Shown here: positions 36,761 to 46,404 of the stretch, piece by piece
How the letters are laid out: each line of letters opens with the position of its first letter
Position numbering within the stretch: position 1 is the stretch's first letter
Assembly: GCF_023101685.1 (NCBI RefSeq)
Contig: NZ_CP082164.1
Span: forward strand, 6,758,001-6,822,000
Source: Bradyrhizobium sp. 186
GTDB taxonomy: Bacteria; Pseudomonadota; Alphaproteobacteria; Rhizobiales; Xanthobacteraceae
Direction: 5' to 3'
Length of the DNA: 64,000 nt
Notes under the pieces: model-generated
What the model was told of the DNA's origin: nothing
The model's database searches: none
What the model saw: only the letters and a program-made list of their open reading frames with translations
Position numbers and translations under genes: made by a program

Positions 36761-37933
36761 ATGCCCACGATCGACCGCATCGACGGCTACGCCGACGAAC
36801 TCACCGCCATTCGCCGCGACATCCACGCTCATCCGGAGATCGGCTTCGAGGAGGTCCGCACCTCCGGCATCGTCGCCGACAAGCTGAAGAGCTGGGGCAT
36901 CGAGGTGCATCGCGGTCTCGGCGGCACCGGCGTGATCGGCGTCATCAAGGGCAAGGGTTCGAGCGGCAAGCGCATCGGGCTTCGCGCCGACATGGACGCC
37001 CTGCCGATGGAGGAGAACACCAACCTGCGATGGCGTTCGACCATCCCCGGCCGCTTCCACGGCTGCGGCCATGACGGCCACACCACCATGCTGCTCGGCA
37101 CCGCGCGCTATCTCGCCGAGACGAAGAATTTCGATGGCACCGTGCACCTGATCTTCCAGCCGGCCGAGGAAGGCCTCGGCGGCGCGCGTGCGATGATCAA
37201 GGACGGGCTGTTCGAGAAGTTTCCGTGCGACGAGCTCTACGGCCTGCACAACGCGCCCGACCTCAATCTCGGCGAGATCGCGATCCTGCCCGGCCCGGCG
37301 ATGGCCGGCGCCGACTTCTTCGATCTCCGTATCACCGGCTATGGCGCGCACGGCGCGATGCCGGAGCGTTCGAAGGATGCGGTGGTGATCGCGACCACGC
37401 TGGCGCAGGCGATCCAGACCATCGTCAGCCGCAACGTCGAGCCGCTGCAGTCCGCCGTCATCTCGATCACCCAGATCCATGCCGGTTCGGCCTACAACGT
37501 CATTCCCGGTGAGGCGCATCTCTGCGGCACCATCCGCGCCTTCTCGGACGAGGTCCGCGCGCTGATCCGCGACCGCATGCGCACGATCTGCGCCGGCGTC
37601 GCGGCCGCCTTCCAGTGCGAGATCGAGGCCGACATCCGCGACACCTTTGGCGTGCTGGTCAACCAGGTCGAGCAGTCCAAGGTGGTCGAGGCGGTCGCAC
37701 GCACCGTCGTCGATCCCGCCAAGGTGATCACCCGCACCCAGCCGAAGATGGGCAGCGAGGATTTTGCCGATATGCTCCAGACCATTCCCGGCGCCTATTT
37801 CTGGGTCGGCCATGACGGCTCGGTCCCCGTGCACAATCCCGGCTATGTGCTCGACGACAAGATCCTGCCGATCGGCGCCAGCATGTTCGCGCGTATCATC
37901 GAGACGCGTATGCCGGTGGGTGCTCATGCATAA
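36761..37933 (+). CDS. M20 family amidohydrolase (aminoacylase/hippurate hydrolase-like)
   Basis: A 390-aa dinuclear metal hydrolase. Typical motifs are HAHPEIGFEE at 22-31, RADMDALPM, the metal-binding CGHDGHTTM (Cys, His, His), and FQPAEEGLGGA with the catalytic Glu. The dimerisation domain includes GYGAHGAMPE. The family cleaves N-acyl amino acids. The amidase gene starts inside its last codons, so both are co-translated. Confidence 0.93.
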   Translation: MPTIDRIDGYADELTAIRRDIHAHPEIGFEEVRTSGIVADKLKSWGIEVHRGLGGTGVIGVIKGKGSSGKRIGLRADMDALPMEENTNLRWRSTIPGRFHGCGHDGHTTMLLGTARYLAETKNFDGTVHLIFQPAEEGLGGARAMIKDGLFEKFPCDELYGLHNAPDLNLGEIAILPGPAMAGADFFDLRITGYGAHGAMPERSKDAVVIATTLAQAIQTIVSRNVEPLQSAVISITQIHAGSAYNVIPGEAHLCGTIRAFSDEVRALIRDRMRTICAGVAAAFQCEIEADIRDTFGVLVNQVEQSKVVEAVARTVVDPAKVITRTQPKMGSEDFADMLQTIPGAYFWVGHDGSVPVHNPGYVLDDKILPIGASMFARIIETRMPVGAHA

Positions 37934-39347
37934 AAAGAGCGTCGAAGAGGCGGTCACCCCGCTGCACGATCTCTCCGCGGTCGATCTGATCGTAGGCTAT
38001 CGCGCAAAACAGTTCTCGCCGAGCGAGGTGCTGGAGGACGTGCTCGAGCACGTCGCTGCGTGGGAGCCGCATCTCAAGGCGCTCTATGCGTTCGATCCCG
38101 ACGGCGCGCGCGAGGCCGCAAAGGCCTCGACCGCGCGCTGGACCGGCGGTGAGCCGTCCGGCCCGCTCGACGGCGTGCCGGTGACGGTGAAGGACAACAT
38201 CGCGACCAAGGGCGTACCGGTGCCGCTGGGCGCGGCGAGCGTAAAGCTGGTGCCGGCCGAGAGGGACGCGCCGCCCGCTGCGCGCCTGCGCGAGGCCGGC
38301 GCGATCATCTTCACCAAGACCACCATGCCCGATTACGGCATGCTGTCTTCGGGGCTCTCAAGCTTCCACGCGCTCGCGCGCAATCCGTGGGACCTCTCCA
38401 AGAACCCCGGCGGCTCCAGCGCAGGTGCGGGCGCCGCTGCGGCGGCCGGCTATGGTCCCTTGCATCTCGGCACCGATATCGGCGGCTCCGTGCGCCTGCC
38501 CGCAGGCTGGTGCGGCCTGGTCGGATTGAAGCCGAGTTTTGGCCGCGTGCCGATCGATCCGGCCTATGTGGGCCGCGTCGCCGGACCCATGACCCGCACG
38601 GTCGACGATTGCGCGCTGATGATGAGCGTGATTGCCAAGGCCGACCGGCGTGATGGCATGAGCCTGCCCGCCGACCCTCTCAACTGGAAGGCACTGGAGA
38701 AGTCTCCGCGCAAACTGCGTATCGGCCTGATGCTCGATCCCGGCGTCGGCCAGCCGCTGGAGCAGCCGGTCCGCGAGGTCGCGGTGAAGGCCGCGAAAGC
38801 GTTCGAATCCGCCGGCGCGGTCATCACCGAAGTCGACGGCATCCTCACGCGCGAAATGCTCGATGGGCTCGATAATTTCTGGCGCGCGCGGATGTGGGAC
38901 GATCTGTCGAAGCTGACGCCCACCGAGCAGGCCAAGGTGCTGCCCTATATCTTCAAATGGGGCGAGTCCGGTGCGAGGCTCTCGGGCGTCGACGTCATCA
39001 GCGGCTTCAACCAGACCATGGCAATCCGCGCCGCGGCGGCAAAGCTGTTCTGCGAGCTCGACTATGTGATCTCGCCGACGGCGCCGAACGTGAATTATCC
39101 GGCGGAGTTCGCATCTCCAACGAACAATCCCATGAAGCCGTTCGAGCACATTGCCTATACCGTGCCGTGGAATATGTCGGAGAACCCGGCGATCTCCATC
39201 AACGGCGGCTTCGATGGCAAGGGCTTTCCCATCGGCGTGCAGATCGTCGGCCGCCGCTTCGACGATATCGGCGTGCTCGGCATGGCCAAGGCCTTCGAAG
39301 GCCTGCGGGGCCCGCAGCGGCCGTGGCCGAGCCCGCCGGCCAAATAA
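37926..39347 (+). CDS. Amidase signature family enzyme
   Basis: A 473-aa serine amidase. The Ser-cisSer-Lys triad is complete: Lys89 in TVKDN, Ser164 in PGGSSAGAG and Ser188 in DIGGSVR, with the 75- and 24-residue spacings typical of the family. It starts at ATG 37926, overlapping the upstream M20 gene by 8 nt. It probably hydrolyses an amide released or imported by the preceding genes, giving a carboxylate and ammonia. The substrate is unknown. Confidence 0.92.
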   Translation: MHKKSVEEAVTPLHDLSAVDLIVGYRAKQFSPSEVLEDVLEHVAAWEPHLKALYAFDPDGAREAAKASTARWTGGEPSGPLDGVPVTVKDNIATKGVPVPLGAASVKLVPAERDAPPAARLREAGAIIFTKTTMPDYGMLSSGLSSFHALARNPWDLSKNPGGSSAGAGAAAAAGYGPLHLGTDIGGSVRLPAGWCGLVGLKPSFGRVPIDPAYVGRVAGPMTRTVDDCALMMSVIAKADRRDGMSLPADPLNWKALEKSPRKLRIGLMLDPGVGQPLEQPVREVAVKAAKAFESAGAVITEVDGILTREMLDGLDNFWRARMWDDLSKLTPTEQAKVLPYIFKWGESGARLSGVDVISGFNQTMAIRAAAAKLFCELDYVISPTAPNVNYPAEFASPTNNPMKPFEHIAYTVPWNMSENPAISINGGFDGKGFPIGVQIVGRRFDDIGVLGMAKAFEGLRGPQRPWPSPPAK

Positions 39348-39353
39348 CGTTCC

Positions 39354-39384
39354 GTCGTGGCCGGGCTTGTCCCGGCCATCCACG
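39354..39384. repeat. Dispersed GGCCGGGCTTGTCCCGGCC hairpin repeat
   Basis: A short palindrome (GGCCGGG, CTTGT, CCCGGCC) flanked by GTCGT and ATCCACG, a repeat type frequent in Bradyrhizobium and Rhodopseudomonas. It lies 7 nt after the amidase stop and may act as a transcript end. Confidence 0.65.
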
Positions 39385-39485
39385 TTCTCATACCGGCCGC
39401 CACATGCCCAGTCCGCGCAAGACGGACGCTGGCGGCCATGCATGACGTCTCTTCGAGACGGAATTCAAGAAGGGAAGAAAACCAC

Positions 39486-40376
<891 letters not shown>

Positions 40377-40409
40377 CGCGAGGCGTCGCTTCCTGCTCCG
40401 CCGACAGTG

Positions 40410-41387
40410 TCAATCCATCACCAGCGCCACGCGCCCGATCGCCTTGCGCTCGATCAACAAGCGCATCGCTTTCGCATACTCTTCCAGCGGCAGGCGGTGC
40501 GAGATGTTGGGGCGTAGCTTGCCCTCCTCCGCCCAGGCGAGCAACGCCTTCAGGCGCACTTCGCCGAGTGCGGGATTTCTTCGAACCGCTTCGCCAGCGC
40601 GCACGCCGAGCACGCTGGCGCCCTTGATCAGCAGAAGGTTGGTCTTTGCAGAACCGATGCCGCCAGTGAAGCCGATCACCAGCAGCCGTGCGCCCCAGGC
40701 GATGCAGCGCATCGAGTTCTCGAACACCTCGCCGCCGACGGGATCGAACACGACGTCGGCGCCACGACCGTCGGTGATGCGCTTGACGGCATCACGAAAC
40801 GGTTCGCGATCGTAGCGTATGAGATGATCGGCGCCGCGCGCCTTGGCGATGGCGAGCTTCTCGTCACTGGAGGCCGTCGCGATCACGGTGGCGCCCAGCA
40901 TCTTGCCGATCTCGACGGCGGCGAGACCCACGCCGCCGCCAGCGCCGTGCACCAGCAACACCTCGCCCGGCTCGACCCTGCCGCGATCGATCAGCGCGTG
41001 ATAGGCGGTGCCGTGGCCGGCGAGATAGGTCGCGGCCTCCGCATAGTCGAAGGTGGAAGGCATCGGCGTAAGCTGCGCGGGCGTCACCACCGCTTCATCG
41101 GTGAAAGCGCCGTGGCGCATTTTCACGATGACTTTGTCGCCGACGGCGACGCCGCTCACCTCCTTGCCGACCTCAGTCACGTCACCCGCGGCCTCCATGC
41201 CGGGCGTGAACGGCAGCTCGGGCTTGAGCTGATACTCACCTGCTGCCATCAGCACATCCGGAAAATTCAAGCCGGCCGCGCGGATCGCGACGCGCACCTC
41301 GCCCGGCTTCAGGCGACGCGACGGAAACTCCTCGAGCCGCAACGTCTCGGGCGCACCGAGTTCGCGGCAGACAACTGCCCGCACCAT
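40410..41387 (-). CDS. NADPH:quinone oxidoreductase family protein (zinc-free MDR)
   Basis: A 325-aa medium-chain dehydrogenase/reductase. The GroES-like domain occupies about 1-120 (AAGLNFPDVLMAAGEYQ). The Rossmann domain has VHGAGGGVGLAAVEIGKMLGA and RYDREPF. No structural zinc cysteine cluster is seen, as usual for quinone oxidoreductase/2-haloacrylate reductase-type members. Its ATG shares one base with the stop of the upstream isomerase gene (TGATG), so the two are one unit. Confidence 0.92.
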   Translation of the reverse strand: MVRAVVCRELGAPETLRLEEFPSRRLKPGEVRVAIRAAGLNFPDVLMAAGEYQLKPELPFTPGMEAAGDVTEVGKEVSGVAVGDKVIVKMRHGAFTDEAVVTPAQLTPMPSTFDYAEAATYLAGHGTAYHALIDRGRVEPGEVLLVHGAGGGVGLAAVEIGKMLGATVIATASSDEKLAIAKARGADHLIRYDREPFRDAVKRITDGRGADVVFDPVGGEVFENSMRCIAWGARLLVIGFTGGIGSAKTNLLLIKGASVLGVRAGEAVRRNPALGEVRLKALLAWAEEGKLRPNISHRLPLEEYAKAMRLLIERKAIGRVALVMD

Positions 41388-41995
41388 CAGGCCGCACTCG
41401 CCTTGCGGCGCAGCAGCGCCTCGCGGATCAGCGGCAGGCGGTCGTTGCCGAAGTACATGTCCGCTTTGTCCACGAAGATGGTCGGCGAGCCGAAGCCGCC
41501 GCGGGCCACGACCTCTTCCGTGTTGGCCTTGAGCTGATCCTTGATCCCCTGCTCCGCGATTCCGGCGAAGAACTTTTGCTCATCGATGCCGACCTTCTTG
41601 CAGATGTCGACGAGCACCGCATCTTGCGAGATGTCTTTGTCCTCGCCCCAATAGGTCTCGAATACCGCGGTCGCGAACGGCACCATGTCTTTGCCGAGCC
41701 AGATGCAGCCGCGCATCGCTTTCACGCTATTCACCGGAAACACCGTCGGCGGCATCTTGATCGCAAGGCCCGCCGAGCGCGCCCAATCCTGAAGATCCTT
41801 CTTCATGTAGTGCGCCTTCAACGGCACCGGCGTCTCACGCTGCGCATAGACGCTCGGGTTGACCGTGTTGAAGATGCCGCCGACCAGGATCGGTCGCCAG
41901 ATGATCTCGGTGCCGAGCTCCTTTGCCAGCGGCTGGATGTTGTGGAAAGCGAGATAGGTCCAGGGGCTGGAGCAGTCGAAGAAGAATTCGATCAT
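41387..41995 (-). CDS. 2-hydroxychromene-2-carboxylate isomerase family protein (DsbA-like)
   Basis: A 202-aa thioredoxin-fold, GST kappa-like protein. The N-terminal FFFDCSSPWTYLAFHN has the active Ser position of HCCA isomerases instead of the CXXC of DsbA. Then PILVGGIFNTVN and the C-terminal GGFGSPTIFVDKADMYFGNDR-type region follow. The family uses glutathione to isomerise aromatic breakdown products. It is upstream of, and overlaps, the quinone oxidoreductase, and a GST gene precedes it. Confidence 0.92.
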   Translation of the reverse strand: MIEFFFDCSSPWTYLAFHNIQPLAKELGTEIIWRPILVGGIFNTVNPSVYAQRETPVPLKAHYMKKDLQDWARSAGLAIKMPPTVFPVNSVKAMRGCIWLGKDMVPFATAVFETYWGEDKDISQDAVLVDICKKVGIDEQKFFAGIAEQGIKDQLKANTEEVVARGGFGSPTIFVDKADMYFGNDRLPLIREALLRRKASAA

Positions 41996-42042
41996 GGCGT
42001 TTCCTTTGTCGTGTTTGTTTCGCCCTCTCCTGTGGCGGCAGC

Positions 42043-42744
42043 TTATTTCTTTCCCAACAGCTCCTTAGCCTTCTGGCCAAACATAATCTTGCGTGATTCC
42101 TCGTCGAATGGCTCCTTCACGAACTTGCCGATCGCAAGCCCCGCCTGCACCTGCGGTCGTGCACGCACCTCCGCGTACCAGCGTTTCACGTTCGGAAAGT
42201 CGTCGAGCGTAAAGCCCTGCGCCTTGTGGGTCATGGTCCAGGGGAAGCAGGCGATGTCCGCGATGGAATAGTCACCGGCGACATAAGCGCCGGTCTTGGC
42301 CAACTGCCGGCCGAGCACGCCATAGAGCCGTGCCGCTTCGTCGCGATACCTCTGAATCGCGTAGGGAATCTTCTCCGCCGCATAAAGCGCGAAATGGCCG
42401 TGCTGGCCGAGCATCGGCCCCAGCCCCGCCATCTGCCACATCACCCATTGGATGGTGGTGGAGCGGCCGCGCAGATCGGTGGGCAAGAAGCGGCCGGTCT
42501 TCTCCGCCAGATAGATCAGGATCGCGCCAGTCTCGAACGCCGAGAACGGTTCGCCGCCGTCAGCAGGCGCGTGGTCGACGATCGCGGGAATGCGATTGTT
42601 CGGGCTGACGTCCAGGAATCCCGGAAGAAACTGCTCACCGGCGCGGATGTTCACCGGCATCACCCGATAGGGAAGCCCGAGTTCCTCCAGCATGATCGAG
42701 ATTTTCCAGCCGTTCGGCGTCGGCGCATAGTAGAGATCGATCAT
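42043..42744 (-). CDS. Glutathione S-transferase family protein (YfcG/YghU-like)
   Basis: A 233-aa two-domain GST. The thioredoxin-fold domain (1-85) starts MIDLYYAPTPNGWKISIMLE, with the Thr/Asn pair typical of nu-class/disulfide-bond reductases. NNRIPAIVDH contains the cis-Pro and FETGAILIYLAE binds glutathione. The helical C-terminal domain has YSIADIACFPW. It is cytosolic and lies 47 bp upstream of the HCCA isomerase, so the three genes 42744-40410 form a glutathione-linked unit. Confidence 0.92.
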   Translation of the reverse strand: MIDLYYAPTPNGWKISIMLEELGLPYRVMPVNIRAGEQFLPGFLDVSPNNRIPAIVDHAPADGGEPFSAFETGAILIYLAEKTGRFLPTDLRGRSTTIQWVMWQMAGLGPMLGQHGHFALYAAEKIPYAIQRYRDEAARLYGVLGRQLAKTGAYVAGDYSIADIACFPWTMTHKAQGFTLDDFPNVKRWYAEVRARPQVQAGLAIGKFVKEPFDEESRKIMFGQKAKELLGKK

Positions 42745-42853
42745 CGCCTTCCCTGTCGCTATCGTCAGCTAGAATGACGATTTTTGTTGTTCTGTACCTC
42801 GACGTTAAGACATGGCAGGAAGAGGCGCAACACAACCCGCCGGGAGGGCCGCC

Positions 42854-43876
42854 ATGCTGTTTCCAACCACGATCGCCGGCTCCTTGCCGAAGCCGGAATG
42901 GCTCGCCGAGCCCAACATGCTCTGGGCGCCCTGGAAGTCGAAGGGCGAGGAGCTTGCTCGCGCCAAGCGCGATGCGACGATGCTCGCGGTCAAGCTCCAG
43001 GAGGACGCCGGCATCGACATCGTCACCGAGGGCGAGCAGGCCCGGCAACATTTCGTGCACGGTTTCCTAGAGAAGATCGAGGGCATCGACTTCGCCCACA
43101 AGGTCGAGATGGGAATCCGCAAAGACCGCTACAAGGCGATGGTGCCGCAGGTGATCGCGCCGCTCCGGCTCAAGGGCCGCGTCCATGCCGACGAGGCACG
43201 CGTTGCGCGCATGCACACCAAGAAGAAATTGAAATTCACCCTGCCCGGTCCGATGACCATCATCGACACGATTGCCGACCGCTATTATGGCGACCGCGTC
43301 AAGATGGCCTTTGCCTTCGCCGATCTGCTGAACGAGGAGGCCAAGGCGCTGCAAGCCGACGGCGTCGACCTCGTGCAGTTCGACGAGCCCGCCTTCAACG
43401 TCTACATGGACGAGGTCAACGACTGGGGCGTCAAGGCGCTGGAGCGCGCGGCGCAAGGCCTGACCTGCGCCACCGCCGTGCACATCTGCTACGGCTACGG
43501 CATCAAGGCCAACACCGACTGGAAGGAGACGCTCGGCGCGCAGTGGCGGCAATATGAGCAGATCTTTCCGGCGATCGATGCCAGCCCGATCCAGCACGTC
43601 GCGATCGAGTGCCGCAATTCGAAGGTGCCGCTCGATCTCCTCGCCCTGCTCAAGAACAAGATTGTGCAGGCCGGCGTGATCGACGTCGCCAGCGATACGG
43701 TGGAGACCGCCGAGGACGTCGTGAAGGTGATCGATGCGGTCGCGAAATTCGTGCCCAAGTGCAACATCATCGCCACCACCAATTGCGGCATGGCGCCGAT
43801 GCGGCGGGAGATCGCCGAAGCCAAGCTGATGGCGCTCGGCGCCGGTGCCGCGCTGGCGCGCGAGAAGCTGGGTTGA
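42854..43876 (+). CDS. Short methionine synthase II (MetE C-terminal domain) homologue
   Basis: A 340-aa protein equal to the catalytic C-terminal barrel of cobalamin-independent methionine synthase, without the N-terminal barrel of full MetE (about 750 aa). Zinc ligands are present: H210 and C212 (HICYGYG), E252 (IECRNS) and C311 (TNCGMAP). FTLPGPMTI is the usual substrate loop. Such core proteins in other bacteria can use methylated donors other than methyl-folate; the donor here is unknown. The ATG at 42854 follows GGGAGGG. Confidence 0.9.
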   Translation: MLFPTTIAGSLPKPEWLAEPNMLWAPWKSKGEELARAKRDATMLAVKLQEDAGIDIVTEGEQARQHFVHGFLEKIEGIDFAHKVEMGIRKDRYKAMVPQVIAPLRLKGRVHADEARVARMHTKKKLKFTLPGPMTIIDTIADRYYGDRVKMAFAFADLLNEEAKALQADGVDLVQFDEPAFNVYMDEVNDWGVKALERAAQGLTCATAVHICYGYGIKANTDWKETLGAQWRQYEQIFPAIDASPIQHVAIECRNSKVPLDLLALLKNKIVQAGVIDVASDTVETAEDVVKVIDAVAKFVPKCNIIATTNCGMAPMRREIAEAKLMALGAGAALAREKLG

Positions 43877-44109
43877 TGGCGTCGATCCGATCAGCGCTCG
43901 TGATCGTAGCGCTTGCAGCGATTGCATTTCCAGCGCACGCGGAAGATCGCTCCGTGCTGCTGAACTGCAAGGCGATGGTCGAGCGCGCCTCAAAGGACAC
44001 GGGCCGCGCGGGCGAAGCCGAGCTAACCCGCTGCCGCCAAGTGATCCGCGAATGGGCGCTGCGCGATGCACGGACGACCGTGGATGAACAGGGACGGCCG
44101 CTGCGCTAG
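43876..44109 (+). CDS. Small exported protein of unknown function
   Basis: A 77-aa protein with a signal peptide (SALVIVALAAIAFPAHA) and a 55-residue charged mature part with two Cys (LLNCKAM, LTRCRQV), which may pair. Its ATG overlaps the stop of the MetE-like gene by one base. It ends 4 bp inside the convergent gene. Confidence 0.7.
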   Translation: MASIRSALVIVALAAIAFPAHAEDRSVLLNCKAMVERASKDTGRAGEAELTRCRQVIREWALRDARTTVDEQGRPLR

Positions 44110-44723
44110 CCGCGCGCCGTCGGATGCAACACAGGCTGATATCCGGCGATGATCGCGCGCAGCGTGGAAGGGGGCGTCAGCAACATCGGGCGATCGAGGG
44201 TGCGCGCATCCGGGGCATAACCCGCGGGTGACCACAGCAGCGCCTTGCCTTGCGTCACCAGAAAGCTCTCCTCGCCCTGTTGCACCATCGCGCCATCGGG
44301 CAATTCTGCCAGTGGTATCGGCAATGCGTGAAGCCGCTTGCGTCCGCGGTCGAGCCGTTCCCGGTGCAGCACGGCATCGATCGCTTTCGCGCTGATATTC
44401 TTCACACCATTTCCGTCCTGCCATAGAGAACGAAAACGCGTGGCATCGTCGCGGCGACAGAAGAAGCAGGGCCGGTGGCCGGCCGCAAAAGCGGTGGCCT
44501 CGTCGAGAAAGAACAGCTCCGTCCAGCTCCGCCGCGCCATCACCGGCCGCCGCCAACCGCGGAATTCGCACAGGCAGGTGATCCAGGCGGGCGACGACCA
44601 CCGCTTCTTCAGCAGCGTCTTGGTCGCGGGATCATGGATGATGCCGCGATTGCCGGTGAACAGGCCGCGGTGAGGCGTGGCGACGACATCGCCGGTAGGC
44701 GTGACGCGGTTTTGCAGGGGCAT
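44106..44723 (-). CDS. Conserved protein of unknown function with a CxxC motif
   Basis: A 205-aa soluble protein. Landmarks are NRVTPTGDVVATPHRGLFTGNRG at the N-terminus, then WITCLCEFRGW, FFLDEATAFAAGHRPCFFC and a C-terminal LLTPPSTLRAI. The HRPCFFCRR segment plus CLC gives four cysteines and a His that could bind a metal. The block HRGLFTGNRGII suggests a conserved active-site region. I do not recognise a characterised family. The start is ATG 44723; the upstream frame runs through a repeat. Confidence 0.75.
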   Translation of the reverse strand: MPLQNRVTPTGDVVATPHRGLFTGNRGIIHDPATKTLLKKRWSSPAWITCLCEFRGWRRPVMARRSWTELFFLDEATAFAAGHRPCFFCRRDDATRFRSLWQDGNGVKNISAKAIDAVLHRERLDRGRKRLHALPIPLAELPDGAMVQQGEESFLVTQGKALLWSPAGYAPDARTLDRPMLLTPPSTLRAIIAGYQPVLHPTARG

Positions 44724-44737
44724 GGCGCGGCTCTTCT

Positions 44738-44869
44738 CCCTCTCCCCGTTCTTACGGGGAGAGGGTTGGGGTGAGGGGCTGCTTCGGCAAATTCGGTGAC
44801 AGTGGGACTCGCGGAGCGTCCCCCTCGCCCGCGCCTTTGGCGCGACCTCTCCCCGCAAGCGGGGCGAAG
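44738..44869. repeat. Paired CTCTCCCC-type hairpin repeats
   Basis: A 28-nt hairpin at 44738-44765 (CCCTCTCCCCG, loop TTCTTA, CGGGGAGAGGG) and a second at about 44847-44866 (CTCTCCCC-GCAAG-CGGGGCG). They occupy the gap between two minus-strand genes and resemble dispersed repeats of rhizobia. They may terminate the transcript coming from 45404. Confidence 0.75.
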
Positions 44870-44876
44870 TGAAAAG

Positions 44877-45404
44877 CTACGCCGCGCCGTCGCGGAGCGG
44901 CGGGTGGTAGGTGAGCGCCGTGTCCCAGGGGAAGAAGATCCAGGTGTCCTGCGAGACTTCGGTGATGAAGGTGTCGACCAGCGGACGTCCCTTTGGCTTG
45001 GCGTAGACGGTGGCGAAGTGCGCGTCCGGCAGCATCTCGCGCACCAGCTTGCCGGTCTTGCCGGTGTCGACGAGGTCATCGACGATGAGGAGCCCCTTGC
45101 CGGTGCCGCCGCCGAGCTTCATCGCCGCGTCGGAAATGCCCTTGAGGACCTGAAGGTCGCCCTGCTTGGTGTGGTCGTAGCTGGCGATACAGACCGTATC
45201 GATGACGCGCACGCCAAGCTCGCGCGCCACGATCGCGGCCGGCACCAGGCCGCCGCGGGTGATCGCGATCACCGCGTGAAACGGACCGACCTCGTTGAGC
45301 CGCCAGGTCAGCGCCCGGCAATCCCGGTGGAATTGGTCCCACGAGACCGGAAAGGCCTTGCCCGCCCGCTCCTGCGCACTCGGTTCCGGTGCTTCACCGC
45401 CCAT
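44877..45404 (-). CDS. gpt: Xanthine phosphoribosyltransferase
   Basis: A purine salvage enzyme of 175 aa that converts xanthine or guanine plus PRPP to the nucleotide. The PRPP-binding motif [13 protein letters not shown] is near residues 105-118, and the pyrophosphate loop is [10 protein letters not shown]. The end [10 protein letters not shown] is typical of the Gpt family. The start is ATG 45404, 6 nt after GGAG; the ATG at 45410 touches the ribosome site. Confidence 0.92.
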   Translation of the reverse strand: MGGEAPEPSAQERAGKAFPVSWDQFHRDCRALTWRLNEVGPFHAVIAITRGGLVPAAIVARELGVRVIDTVCIASYDHTKQGDLQVLKGISDAAMKLGGGTGKGLLIVDDLVDTGKTGKLVREMLPDAHFATVYAKPKGRPLVDTFITEVSQDTWIFFPWDTALTYHPPLRDGAA

Positions 45405-45442
45405 CGTCATCTCCTGCCAATCATCGTCCGGCAGCTTCCCTG

Positions 45443-46180
45443 CTACCGGGTGATGTCCAATCCCGCCAGCATTTCCTTCACCGCCGCCATGGCTGCTGCC
45501 AGCTTGTCGGCGTCGCGCGAGCGCACGACCAGGTTGGTGTTCGGCTTGGAGTCCTCGTCCATGAAGGGATAGCTGCCGATGATGGTGTCGGGGTGGTCGG
45601 CGGCGATCGCCCGCAGCGGGCTGCCGATGTCACCTTCCCTGGCATTGGCCCGGACCGTGTCGGAAAGCATGCGCACGCCGGATTTGAGCTTGGGCGAGAC
45701 GATGTCCATCATCGCCTGCATGATCGACGGCACGCCCGCCATCACGATGACATTGCCGATCTTGAAGCCGGGGGCGAGGATGGTCGCGCTCTGGATCAGC
45801 TCGGCGCCGTCGGGAATGCGGGCCATGCGCAGGCGGGCCTCGTTGAGGTCCTGCTCGCTCCAGCGCTCGCGGAAACGGGCGACCACCTCCGGATGGTGGT
45901 CGATGCCGACGCCGAACGCCTTGGCGACGCTGTCGGCGGTGATGTCGTCATGGGTCGGCCCGATGCCGCCGGTGGTGAAGACGTAGGTGTAGCGTTGCCG
46001 CAGTGCATTCAAGGCGGCGACGATGTCGTCCTCGTCGTCGGAGACGATCCGGACCTCCTTCAAGTCGATGCCGATATTGGTCAGGTATTCGGCGATGAAG
46101 CCGATATTCTTGTCCTTGGTCCGGCCGGACAGGATCTCATCCCCGATGACCAGAATGCCCGCCGTGACGATCTCGCTCAT
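45443..46180 (-). CDS. CinA/MoaB-fold molybdopterin-binding domain protein
   Basis: A 245-aa protein with the MoCF-binding fold found in the N-terminal half of CinA. Motifs are [17 protein letters not shown] at the start and [19 protein letters not shown] at about 68-86. The CinA deamidase C-terminal domain is absent, as in stand-alone alphaproteobacterial members annotated as competence/damage-inducible. It may bind nucleotides or pterin; function is uncertain. It is divergent from the Anbu cluster. Confidence 0.88.
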   Translation of the reverse strand: MSEIVTAGILVIGDEILSGRTKDKNIGFIAEYLTNIGIDLKEVRIVSDDEDDIVAALNALRQRYTYVFTTGGIGPTHDDITADSVAKAFGVGIDHHPEVVARFRERWSEQDLNEARLRMARIPDGAELIQSATILAPGFKIGNVIVMAGVPSIMQAMMDIVSPKLKSGVRMLSDTVRANAREGDIGSPLRAIAADHPDTIIGSYPFMDEDSKPNTNLVVRSRDADKLAAAMAAVKEMLAGLDITR

Positions 46181-46404
46181 ACCTTAAGTCCCTCGCCTAT
46201 CGCGCCGAATTTGCCGGGGTAACGCGTTGAAGTCACGCGGTTTTGCTGCCGAAATAAGCAGTCCTCAGCCATTTTTTCAGGCAGCTTTCCGGCCATCCCC
46301 GGCAAATGCCCTCAGTCCATGCATATCGCGCTGGCCCGGCCCTTGCTACCATCTAGGGAAGTCATGCAATCTTGCCGCATGGCCACGGAAAACAGTCGGG
46401 ATCT

